From Pseudomonadota bacterium (GTDB lineage: Bacteria > Pseudomonadota > Alphaproteobacteria > Caulobacterales > Aquidulcibacteraceae): a DNA stretch of 6,923 nucleotides. Shown here in pieces: positions 1-5,147 of this stretch (positions are counted from its first letter, which is position 1; each line of letters begins with the position of its first letter). The position numbers were made by a program, and so were the translations under genes. Below the pieces are notes generated by a model, which had not been told where the DNA came from, made no database searches, and worked only from the letters and a program-made list of their open reading frames with translations. Location: contig JAEYPY010000167.1 of assembly GCA_023410295.1 (NCBI GenBank), forward strand, positions 1 through 6,923, in the 5' to 3' direction.

Positions 1-344
1 CGCCATTGCTTGCCGTAAACGGGGCCAAGTTCGCCTTCTTCGTTGGCCCATTCGTCCCAGATCGTGACGCCCTGCTCTTGCAGCCAACGCACGTTGCTGT
101 CGCCGCGCAGGAACCAGAGCAGTTCGAGGATGATGCTTTTGAGGTGCAGCTTCTTCGTCGTCAGCAGCGGGAAGCCTTGCGAAAGATCGAAGCGCAGCTG
201 ACGGCCGAACACGCCGCGCGTGCCGGTACCGGTGCGGTCGCCGCGGTCGACGCCGTTTTTGAGGATGTCGTCCAGGAGGCCGAGATAGGCGATGTCGGCT
301 GGGGACGGCTCGCCCGTGGGCAGCGGTGCAGATTGAGCGCTCAT
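1..344 (-). CDS. thyA: Thymidylate synthase, N-terminal 114 residues (truncated by window edge)
   Basis: Thymidylate synthase converts dUMP to dTMP in the cytoplasm using methylene-tetrahydrofolate. The minus-strand frame opens at ATG 344-342 and stays open to base 1. Family landmarks are DRTGTGT at residues 36-42 (Arg37 matches E. coli Arg21, a phosphate ligand), FPLLTTKK at 58-65, ELLWFLRGD at 74-82 (Glu74 matches catalytic Glu58), VTIWDEWA at 93-100 and GPVYGKQWR running off the edge. The catalytic cysteine (E. coli Cys146) lies outside the window. The N-terminus is about 16 residues longer than in E. coli, but no later ATG precedes the conserved block, so this start is the simplest choice. 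Its ribosome binding site is weak (GGCGCTGAA before ATG). The gene is last in the visible operon aquaporin-DUF2459-thyA, 56 bases after the DUF2459 stop. Family assignment is near certain. Confidence 0.97.
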   Translation of the reverse strand, partial: MSAQSAPLPTGEPSPADIAYLGLLDDILKNGVDRGDRTGTGTRGVFGRQLRFDLSQGFPLLTTKKLHLKSIILELLWFLRGDSNVRWLQEQGVTIWDEWANEEGELGPVYGKQW

Positions 345-400
345 TTCAGCGCCAATATGGGCCGACTCGGGCGCGCTTCCTACGCTCCCCGGCCGTGTCA

Positions 401-1147
401 TCACGGCCGAGCCTGCCTTCGGTCCTCAAAGATCAGAGGACCAATGCAGCCATCGCCAGGCCGAGCCTGCCGAACCTGCCGAATCAGCGGGCCGGCCAGC
501 CAGGCAGCGCGAGCGTTGACGTCGACCCCCGCCGCGCGGAGGGCGCGGGCCATCCATTGGTTGCAGACGTTGAAGAGGTGAAACGAGCCGCGGCTTTGCA
601 GGAAAGCCGAGCGGCCGACGACCTTGCCGGGGCTGCTTTCGATCGGCTCGCCCGTTTCGTTCAACACCAGAGCGCGGTCGACAAAAGCGACGAAAGCCGC
701 CGCGCCCTCGCGCGAGACGCCGATGGCGAGATCGTCATTAGGGCCGAGATAGGCGGATGCTTCAGGCGCGTTCCAGGCGATGTGCAGAACGCTCGGACTC
801 GGCGGGATCAGCGCATCGAGGCCGAGCAAAAGGTTCGAGCCGTCGGAATAGTAGAAGGCGCGATCGCCCCAACCTATGAGGAAGCTCTCCGCCTCGGGAA
901 AGCGGCGGCGCAGCGGATGGTCTTCCGGGAAGAGCGCGGCGGGCGCGGCGATGTCGCTGTGATAGCCGTTGGAATAGAGGTGCAGCTCAACGCAATCGTC
1001 CGGCGTCGGCGCGGCGATATTAGGCGCCGGGATCGGCAGGAAGAGGTAAGCGAAGAGGCCGACGGCGCCGAGCAGCACCGTCGCGGCGATGGGCCGGCGC
1101 CTCAGCTGGGCTCGTCGCTGCTCAGAAGCCTCACCCGGAACGCCCAT
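401..1147 (-). CDS. DUF2459 (TIGR02117-like) membrane-anchored protein
   Basis: This 248-residue protein is recognised from family motifs and has no firmly known function. A basic N-terminus (RRAQLRRR, 11-18) is followed by one hydrophobic segment (about 20-38), suggesting an inner-membrane anchor or uncleaved signal with the rest in the periplasm. Landmarks are LYSNGYHSD (57-65), FLIGWGDRAFYY (89-100), VLHIAW (120-125) and FHLFNVCNQWMARALRAAG (189-207). These fit DUF2459, first noted as a protein near urease genes; no urease genes are visible here. His63 in the first motif and Cys195 in the last are spaced and ordered like a circularly permuted NlpC/P60-type site; that reading is inference. 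The frame could open at ATG 1222, but ATG 1147 is preferred because it gives a normal anchor with a shorter overlap. It still overlaps the aquaporin end by 46 bases, suggesting coupling. The C-terminal tail repeats RQARP in frame. Confidence 0.85.
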   Translation of the reverse strand: MGVPGEASEQRRAQLRRRPIAATVLLGAVGLFAYLFLPIPAPNIAAPTPDDCVELHLYSNGYHSDIAAPAALFPEDHPLRRRFPEAESFLIGWGDRAFYYSDGSNLLLGLDALIPPSPSVLHIAWNAPEASAYLGPNDDLAIGVSREGAAAFVAFVDRALVLNETGEPIESSPGKVVGRSAFLQSRGSFHLFNVCNQWMARALRAAGVDVNARAAWLAGPLIRQVRQARPGDGCIGPLIFEDRRQARP

Positions 1148-1812
1148 CCCGCCAGCCCTGCTCCCGCCAATGGGGCTGCGATGAACAACCAAAGCTGGCC
1201 CAGCGCATCGCCCAACACCCATACCGCAGGTCCGAGCGATCGGGCAGGGTTTACCGAAACACCGGTCACCTGGATGCCGACGATGTGGATCAGCACGAGG
1301 GTAAGGCCGATGGCGAGGCCGCCGAATTCGGACTTGTGCTGCGTCGCGCCCAGCGCCACGAGCACGAAGATGAAAGTGGCCACGACTTCGAAGACGGCGC
1401 TGGCGGCCAGGCTGTAATCGCCGGGCGAGCCTTGGTTGGAGACGGCGTCACGCATGCCGTAGCCGTTTTGGCCGAGGCCGACTTCGACCAATGAGTAGTC
1501 GGGCGAGCCGGAGGCGATCACCAGCAACACCCCTGCTCCGACGACGGCGCCCAGGCACTGCGCCGCCCAATAGCCAAACATTTCGAGCGTTGGCGTACGG
1601 CCGGCGATCCAGGTTGCGAAGGTGATGGCCGGGTTGACGTGCGCGCCGGAAATGCCGCCGATCCCGTAGGCCATGGCGACGACCGCGAGGCCGAAGGCGA
1701 AGGCGATGCCGAGCTGGCCGACAATGCCGAAGCCGGCCAGCACCGCCGCACCGCAGCCCATCAGCACCAGCGTGAACGTGCCGATGAATTCGGCCACCAG
1801 CTTCTTGGTCAT
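1102..1812 (-). CDS. aqpZ: AqpZ-type aquaporin
   Basis: A 236-residue inner-membrane channel of the MIP family, close in length to E. coli AqpZ (231), expected to pass water. It has six hydrophobic spans and two NPA half-helix motifs: SGAHVNPA (55-62) and VSVNPARS (185-192). By alignment with AqpZ the selectivity filter is Phe40, His176, Val185 and Arg191. Phe, His and Arg point to a narrow water pore, while Val replaces AqpZ Thr183, where the backbone carbonyl usually faces the pore. The frame extends upstream to 2157, but ATG 1812 starts exactly at the family N-terminus (MTKKLVAEFIGTF) and has GGAGGG eight bases upstream (complement of 1821-1826). It is first in the minus-strand operon with DUF2459 and thyA, and divergent from the hydrolase gene, so its promoter should lie between 1827 and 1951. 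GlpF-type glycerol transport is less likely given the short NPA spacing and His176. Confidence 0.95.
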   Translation of the reverse strand: MTKKLVAEFIGTFTLVLMGCGAAVLAGFGIVGQLGIAFAFGLAVVAMAYGIGGISGAHVNPAITFATWIAGRTPTLEMFGYWAAQCLGAVVGAGVLLVIASGSPDYSLVEVGLGQNGYGMRDAVSNQGSPGDYSLAASAVFEVVATFIFVLVALGATQHKSEFGGLAIGLTLVLIHIVGIQVTGVSVNPARSLGPAVWVLGDALGQLWLFIAAPLAGAGLAGWAFRVRLLSSDEPS

Positions 1813-1820
1813 CCGCCTCG

Positions 1821-1826
1821 CCCTCC
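1821..1826 (-). promoter_or_regulatory. Ribosome binding site of the aquaporin gene
   Basis: The minus strand reads GGAGGG here, eight bases before ATG 1812-1810. It decides the start against the far upstream ATG at 2157, which would add about 115 residues that look non-membrane and run antisense to the neighbouring hydrolase gene. Confidence 0.8.
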
Positions 1827-1935
1827 GCAGCGCTGGTATGTGAGTAATGCGAGTCTCCGGCGCCGTTAATCCACTGCGCGGCGGCGCTGGTCGCATTGCG
1901 GTGGCGGAGCGGCCGCGGGCGCGGCTTGCTTGGGC

Positions 1936-1943
1936 GGGAGGAG
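1936..1943 (+). promoter_or_regulatory. Ribosome binding site of the metallo-hydrolase gene
   Basis: GGGAGGAG lies eight bases before ATG 1952. It selects this start over the ATG at 1847, and the chosen start is followed directly by a signal peptide. Confidence 0.85.
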
Positions 1944-1951
1944 CGCTCGCG

Positions 1952-3031
1952 ATGCTGCGCCGGACCCTACTGCAATCTCTGGGCGCACTGGCGCTTACGC
2001 CGGCGTTGGCTTCAGGCCAAACAATCGTTCGCGACGACGGCGCCGAGCTGATCGAGATCGACGAGAACATTTTCGCGATCATCCACGACAACGCCACTGA
2101 CGAGTGGCCGCACGGCAATACCGGAATCATCGTCGGACGGCGCAGCGTGTTCGTCATCGACAGCTGCTACCTGCCCTCACGCGCCCGCGCGGACATCGCG
2201 CTGATCCGGCAGGTGACCGACAAGCCCGTCAGCAAACTGGCGACGACGCACTGGCATTTCGACCATAATTTCGGCGCCAGCGCTTATCGTGAAGCCTTCC
2301 CCAGCGTCGAGCTGATTGCCGAACGGGAAACGGCGCGCTGGATCGAACTGAACCAGCTTTACTGGCAGCGACTCTCAACTGCGCCGCATTCAGCGCGTCG
2401 CACGGCCTTGGCTACGCTGGAAGCAGAGCTGGAGAGTGCTGCCGGAGAAGATCGCGCCGAACGAGAGAGCGTCATCGCCGCGCGGCGCGCCGAACTCGCC
2501 GAGCTTGGCGCCGCTCAGATACTCACGCCGGAGCGCGTATTCGATGGCCGGCTCGATATGAACTTTGAAGGCATTCGCATCGACCTGGTCGACCAAGGGC
2601 CGGCGAACTCACCCCATGACGTGACGTTCTGGCTGCCGCGTCAGCGCATCCTGTTCGCCGGCGACATCGTGGTGAATTCACCGCTACCGTACACCGGCGC
2701 CTCCTGGCCGGTGCACTGGGCCCCTGTGCTGCGCCGGCTCGAAGCAATGCCGATCGCCAGCATGGTCCCTGGACACGGCGCGCTCATGCGCGATCACACG
2801 TACACCGCCGCCGTGCGCACGCTGATCGAGACGGCGCTTTCGCGCGTGGAGGCGCTGATCCGCCAGGGCCGCAATCTGCAACAGGTGCAGGACGAACTGA
2901 CTCTCGACGACGCGCGCGCCGCGGTGCCGAGCTGGAGCGGGCCCGACGCGAGCGAGGAGGATTGGACCTACACCTGCCGGACGCTCGCCGAGCGATGCTT
3001 TGCCGGCCTGCGCGGCCAGGGCGGCCGGTGA
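1952..3031 (+). CDS. Exported metallo-beta-lactamase-fold hydrolase
   Basis: A 359-residue predicted exported metal-dependent hydrolase; the substrate is unknown. The N-terminus MLRRTLLQSLGALALTPALASG is a signal peptide with paired arginines at 3-4, so Tat export is possible but Sec cannot be excluded. The metal motif HxHxDH is THWHFDH with His100, His102, Asp104 and His105. Later ligands fit FAGD (Asp238) and VPGHG (His275). The position that usually holds the third-block histidine is Asn219 (GPANSPHD), with His222 three residues on. A charged helical stretch at about 146-190 is inserted between the two halves. The start at 1952 has a strong ribosome binding site and is followed at once by the signal peptide, so the 35 upstream in-frame residues are probably not translated. 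The gene stands alone, divergent from aqpZ and ending 25 bases before the tmRNA -10 box. True beta-lactamase activity is not implied. Confidence 0.9.
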   Translation: MLRRTLLQSLGALALTPALASGQTIVRDDGAELIEIDENIFAIIHDNATDEWPHGNTGIIVGRRSVFVIDSCYLPSRARADIALIRQVTDKPVSKLATTHWHFDHNFGASAYREAFPSVELIAERETARWIELNQLYWQRLSTAPHSARRTALATLEAELESAAGEDRAERESVIAARRAELAELGAAQILTPERVFDGRLDMNFEGIRIDLVDQGPANSPHDVTFWLPRQRILFAGDIVVNSPLPYTGASWPVHWAPVLRRLEAMPIASMVPGHGALMRDHTYTAAVRTLIETALSRVEALIRQGRNLQQVQDELTLDDARAAVPSWSGPDASEEDWTYTCRTLAERCFAGLRGQGGR

Positions 3032-3055
3032 CTTCCGCTGGGGCGGTTCCAGTCC

Positions 3056-3061
3056 TATATT
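3056..3061 (+). promoter_or_regulatory. Candidate -10 box of the ssrA promoter
   Basis: TATATT lies 25 bases after the hydrolase stop codon and about 7-8 bases before the first base-paired nucleotide of the tmRNA acceptor piece (3069), so a transcript would begin near 3068. A -35 element is poor: TTCCGC at 3033-3038, 17 bases upstream, matches the consensus at only two positions. A GANTC methylation site (GACTC, 3064-3068) sits between the box and the inferred start. Confidence 0.45.
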
Positions 3062-3068
3062 CCGACTC

Positions 3069-3148
3069 GTCCGGGCGACCGGACTATGGCGATAAACGCG
3101 CAGAGATAGGCGGATCGGACCCGGGTGCGATGCCCGGCGGCTCCACCA
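3069..3148 (+). ncRNA. ssrA: tmRNA acceptor piece (T arm, acceptor strand, encoded CCA)
   Basis: It opens with a six-pair hairpin GTCCGG-GCGA-CCGGAC (3069-3084) closed by a GNRA tetraloop. It ends with a T stem CCGGG/CCCGG (3121-3125 with 3133-3137) around the seven-base loop TGCGATG, then acceptor strand CGGCTCC, discriminator A at 3145 and an encoded CCA at 3146-3148. The inferred length is about 80 nucleotides. I cannot see the 5' processing site, so position 3069 is approximate. Confidence 0.85.
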
Positions 3149-3262
3149 GCCTTCGCGCTACGCGCTACGGCTAGGCAAGCCTTGAGCTTCTTCCTGAAGC
3201 GCGAGGCTGTCTCGCCGAAGCTCGAAGAGCGTAGGCGGACCACCTCATTCGGGTGTCCATGA
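3149..3262 (+). other. Intervening segment of pre-tmRNA, removed during maturation
   Basis: These 114 bases join the CCA end of the acceptor piece to the GGGG start of the coding piece and must be removed to give a functional split tmRNA. They can fold: GCTTC/GAAGC (3186-3190 with 3196-3200), alternatively GAGCTTC/GAAGCTC (3184-3190 with 3217-3223), and GGA-C-CACC/GGTG-TCC just before the coding piece (ending near 3258). RNase P would be expected to make the 5' end at 3263, with other nucleases trimming after 3148; this follows from knowledge of tRNA-like ends and is not visible in the sequence. Confidence 0.8.
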
Positions 3263-3473
3263 GGGGCCGAAATAGGATCGACGGACGTTGAAGGCTGCTG
3301 CTTTTGCTCGGGTGGTCCCGTTACAGGCCGAACAGCATAGTTGCGAATGACAACAACGCTGAAGAGTTCGCCCTCGCTGCGTAAGCAGTGCGAGTGATCT
3401 CGATCTAAGTCCTCCGGTCTAGCAACCTGAGGCGGGGCCCCCCGGCGCCTGGCAACAGAAGCCGGGGACTTCT
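3263..3473 (+). ncRNA. ssrA: tmRNA coding piece (5' acceptor strand, PK1, tag message)
   Basis: It starts GGGGCCGAAATAGGATCGACGG, close to the conserved tmRNA 5' end. A candidate first pseudoknot follows: CGGG/CCCG (3309-3312 with 3317-3320), with loop bases GGT (3314-3316) able to pair with GCC (3327-3329). The resume signal reads CATAGTT just before the GCG resume codon, matching the conserved UAGU upstream of tags. After the tag there are the P5 hairpin with the stop codon in its loop and a GC-rich stem at 3440-3467. The 3' end is placed only roughly. Confidence 0.85.
3343..3384 (+). CDS. ssrA: tmRNA tag reading frame, ANDNNAEEFALAA
   Basis: Thirteen sense codons from the GCG resume codon (3343) to TAA (3382-3384) encode ANDNNAEEFALAA; with the alanine charged on tmRNA the appended tag is A-ANDNNAEEFALAA. 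There is no start codon because ribosomes switch into this frame from the stalled message. The C-terminal LAA is the ClpX recognition signal in known tags, and the AND-N start resembles Caulobacter and other alphaproteobacterial tags. The frame lies wholly inside the RNA gene and is not a separate protein gene. Confidence 0.93.
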   Translation, partial: ANDNNAEEFALAA

Positions 3474-3847
3474 CTCCCTCGTTCGAAATTGCGCCGCGTG
3501 ACTTATCCCCAGCCGCGTGCGGCTACGCGGCAACTGTGATGTCGCGGCGGGTGTGACCTTTGTGTGCTTCGGTCACGGATCGTTGAGGCGCCGCAGGCGC
3601 GAAGTGTTCGCCGAAATACTCTTGTTGCGCAGCGGTTTGGCGAGTTGCAGCGCCGTGTGCTCGCGCCATGCGCGAAGCAGATTTCAAATGGCGTCACAAT
3701 TGCACACGCGCAGCGAACCCATCGCACTGCGTTCCGCGTTTCGCCTCGCAACGGCGAGCGTTTAAGGGTTTTCGCGCGCGATGGATCAGCAATTGACTGG
3801 CCGAAACGAGCCGGTAAGGGTGTGGACAGAGCCAAGGGGGAGCGGCC
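3474..3847 (+). other. Intergenic region between ssrA and sspB, no gene seen
   Basis: About 370 bases with no recognisable protein in any frame. Three inverted repeats are visible: GCCGCGT/ACGCGGC (3512-3518 with 3525-3531), GTGACC/GGTCAC (3553-3558 with 3571-3576) and GCGCC/GGCGC around 3588-3600. None has a T tract, so none is a clear terminator for ssrA. Near its end TTGACT (3793-3798) and TAAGGG (3815-3820), 16 bases apart, could form a weak sspB promoter. Open frames here, including one running into sspB from 3564, resemble nothing I know. Confidence 0.6.
3834..3842 (+). promoter_or_regulatory. Ribosome binding site of sspB
   Basis: AAGGGGGAG lies five bases before GTG 3848. It supports the GTG start; no ATG occurs at a family-consistent position in this frame. 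Confidence 0.8.
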
Positions 3848-4348
3848 GTGGCCGACGACAAGATCGGATATGAGCAGCTGATGCAGGACGCGCTTCGCAG
3901 CGTCGTCCGCGCTGGCCTGCAAGAAGCGGCGAGCCCGCGCGGGCTGCCGGGTAAGCATCATTTCTACATCACCTTCCGCACGCACGCGCCGGGCGTGATC
4001 ATCCCCGATCATCTGCGCGCGCGCTATCCGGATGAAATGACGATCGTGCTCGAGCACCAGTTCTGGGATCTCGAAGTCTATGCCGATCGCTTCCGCGTCA
4101 TCCTGAAGTTCTCGGGCCAGCCGCACCCGATCACCATCCCGCTGAAGGCGATCACGCGCTTCTTCGATCCGAGCGTGAAGTTCGGCCTGCAGTTCGAGCA
4201 GCAACATCATGTCGATGAAGCGCGCATGGCGTCCGGCGACGACGCGGGCGGCCCGGCCGCGCGCGAAACGCCGGCCGAAGCGCCTGCCGCTGCAGCAGCG
4301 CCGGCCGAAGGCGCTGTCGTAAGCCTGGACGCGTTCCGGAAGAAGTGA
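3848..4348 (+). CDS. sspB: ClpXP adaptor SspB, alphaproteobacterial type
   Basis: SspB binds ssrA-tagged proteins and hands them to the ClpXP protease in the cytoplasm. The protein has 166 residues. A short N-terminal helix (about 6-28) leads into the substrate-binding beta fold (37-117), with HFYITFRTHAPGVIIPDHL (38-56), a middle block DLEVYADRFRVILKFSG (74-90) and ITIPLKAITRFFDPS (95-109). A flexible linker rich in Ala, Pro and Glu (about 118-156) ends in VVSLDAFRKK (157-166), which by analogy with E. coli SspB should dock on the ClpX N-domain. Lengths of fold, linker and tail fit the alpha-type SspB studied in Caulobacter. GTG 3848 is the start because of the AAGGGGGAG site; MADDKIGYEQLMQDAL is a typical alpha-type N-terminus. 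It lies downstream of ssrA on the same strand and is closed by a terminator at 4371-4399. Confidence 0.96.
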   Translation: MADDKIGYEQLMQDALRSVVRAGLQEAASPRGLPGKHHFYITFRTHAPGVIIPDHLRARYPDEMTIVLEHQFWDLEVYADRFRVILKFSGQPHPITIPLKAITRFFDPSVKFGLQFEQQHHVDEARMASGDDAGGPAARETPAEAPAAAAAPAEGAVVSLDAFRKK

Positions 4349-4370
4349 GCCTGACGGCTTCGAAATTTGA

Positions 4371-4399
4371 AACGGCGCGCTCAATGGGCGCGCCGTTTT
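4371..4399 (+). terminator. Rho-independent terminator after sspB
   Basis: A ten-pair GC-rich stem, AACGGCGCGC (4371-4380) with GCGCGCCGTT (4388-4397), around a seven-base loop is followed by TTTTCGTTT. It begins 23 bases after the sspB stop. The opposite strand also ends in a broken T tract (TTTCAAATTT), so it may stop the convergent lipid-gene transcript as well. Confidence 0.9.
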
Positions 4400-4460
4400 C
4401 GTTTGGGCTCTTCGAAAGCATGCAGCGCGATCAGCAACCGCGCGCTCCGCACGTCTACTT

Positions 4461-5147
4461 CTAGTTCAGCGCCGCGAGCGCGCGCCGTGTGCGGTTGAGT
4501 GCGGTGAAGATCGCGCCAAGGAGGACGATCCAGAGGGCGAGTTCGATGAAGGCGCCAGCGGCGTCGCTATTGCCGAGCGGCGCGGCGAGCGCGCTGCCGA
4601 GTGATTGATCGAACATCGTCAACAGCGCCGCCATGGTCATGACAAACATACGGTGGGGCTTTGCCATCGGGCCGGAGAAATCGGCTGGCGCGCCGGCGGC
4701 GCGGCCGACTTCGCGCACGTAGGCCGTCATCACGGCGGCGACAGCGCAGGCCCAGCCGAGCGATGCGTCGGCAAGACCCAGGCGCGCGACGCAATAGCCG
4801 GCCCCGACGAGGACGAAAACGTCCGCGAAACGATCCGGAAGCTCATTCCAGATCGGGCCATCCGCAGAGCCCCTTCCGCCTTCGACGGCGACCATGCCGT
4901 CCATCATATTGGCGAGGAGCCGGAGCTGACAGAAGAGCGCGGCGCCGAGGCAGAGCATGACGCGGTCGCCGGCGCTGGTCGCAAGCGCGATGGCGTAGAA
5001 GCAAAGCCCCGCGAGCGCGGCGAAGACGATGCTGGTGAAGGAGATGAAGTTCGGCGTCGCCCCGCTCTTCACCAGCGCGCCAGTCAGCCACTTCGCCCAG
5101 CCGTGCGAGCGCTGCGAAATCGGGCGGCGGTTTTCATCGACGGCCAT
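4461..5147 (-). CDS. CDP-alcohol phosphatidyltransferase family protein, non-canonical motif
   Basis: A 228-residue inner-membrane protein that probably joins CDP-diacylglycerol to an alcohol head group; the acceptor is unknown. Hydrophobic spans fall at about 34-56, 62-80, 110-130, 133-150, 167-185 and 200-220. The signature region is NMMDGMVAVEGG (80-91) and NELPDRFAD (101-109). Against the canonical D-x2-D-G-x2-A-R...G-x3-D-x3-D, residue 80 is Asn, 88 is Val and 101 is Asn, while Asp83, Gly84, Ala87, Asp105 and Asp109 remain, and the middle gap is longer. The DGMVAVEGG...NE.PDR pattern recurs, as I recall, in a subfamily including YnbA-like proteins, so this is probably specialisation rather than decay. 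ATG 5147 has GGAGAG six bases upstream. The gene overlaps the upstream small membrane protein gene by 14 bases, suggesting coupled translation, and lies beside CdsA-like and PlsC-like genes. Confidence 0.88.
   Translation of the reverse strand: MAVDENRRPISQRSHGWAKWLTGALVKSGATPNFISFTSIVFAALAGLCFYAIALATSAGDRVMLCLGAALFCQLRLLANMMDGMVAVEGGRGSADGPIWNELPDRFADVFVLVGAGYCVARLGLADASLGWACAVAAVMTAYVREVGRAAGAPADFSGPMAKPHRMFVMTMAALLTMFDQSLGSALAAPLGNSDAAGAFIELALWIVLLGAIFTALNRTRRALAALN

Larger units (their letters stand above)
3069..3473 (+). ncRNA. ssrA: tmRNA, circularly permuted two-piece alphaproteobacterial form
   Basis: tmRNA enters stalled ribosomes with SmpB, acts first as alanyl-tRNA and then as message, and adds a degradation tag. 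The gene is permuted. The 3' acceptor piece comes first (T arm 3121-3137, CCA 3146-3148), then a segment to be cut out, then the 5' piece starting GGGGCCG at 3263. GGGGCCG (3263-3269) pairs with CGGCTCC (3138-3144) over seven base pairs, and the third pair is G-U, the alanine identity element. The tag frame encodes ANDNNAEEFALAA (3343-3381), and its TAA sits in a GTAA tetraloop of a six-pair hairpin (3375-3390), as in tmRNA helix P5. The 3' end is uncertain: a stem CCCCGGC/GCCGGGG (3440-3446 with 3461-3467) is the last structured element I can place, and no T-rich terminator follows. The 5' end is inferred from the hairpin at 3069 and the -10 box. Identity is near certain. Confidence 0.95.

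Noticed and set aside
391..408. Perfect hairpin GGCCGTG-TCAT-CACGGCC over the DUF2459 stop, as a terminator before thyA
   Set aside because: No T tract follows on the minus strand, the stem has only seven pairs, and thyA is probably co-transcribed. It may still affect translation locally.
405..471. Direct repeat GGCCGAGCCTGCC at 405-417 and 459-471
   Set aside because: Two short copies in frame at the end of DUF2459, encoding RQARP twice. This is too little to call a repeat element.
326..1417. Plus-strand open frame of 363 codons opposite thyA, DUF2459 and aqpZ
   Set aside because: It is antisense to three genes with clear family motifs, and its translation is low-complexity and Arg/Ala-rich, as expected of a high-GC shadow.
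3121..3148. tmRNA acceptor end as a phage or island attachment site
   Set aside because: ssrA is a common integration target, but I see no integrase, no duplicated 3' end of the gene in the window and no change in composition.
2962..3243. Small open frames across the tmRNA acceptor piece on both strands
   Set aside because: They overlap structured RNA whose pairing and CCA end are clear, and they have no ribosome binding site or known family.
3503..3511. TTATCCCCA as a DnaA box or origin marker
   Set aside because: A single near-match with one mismatch, no cluster of boxes, no AT-rich stretch and no dnaA nearby.
3503..4384. Minus-strand open frame of 293 codons opposite sspB
   Set aside because: It runs antisense to sspB and across its terminator, and its translation shows no recognisable domain.
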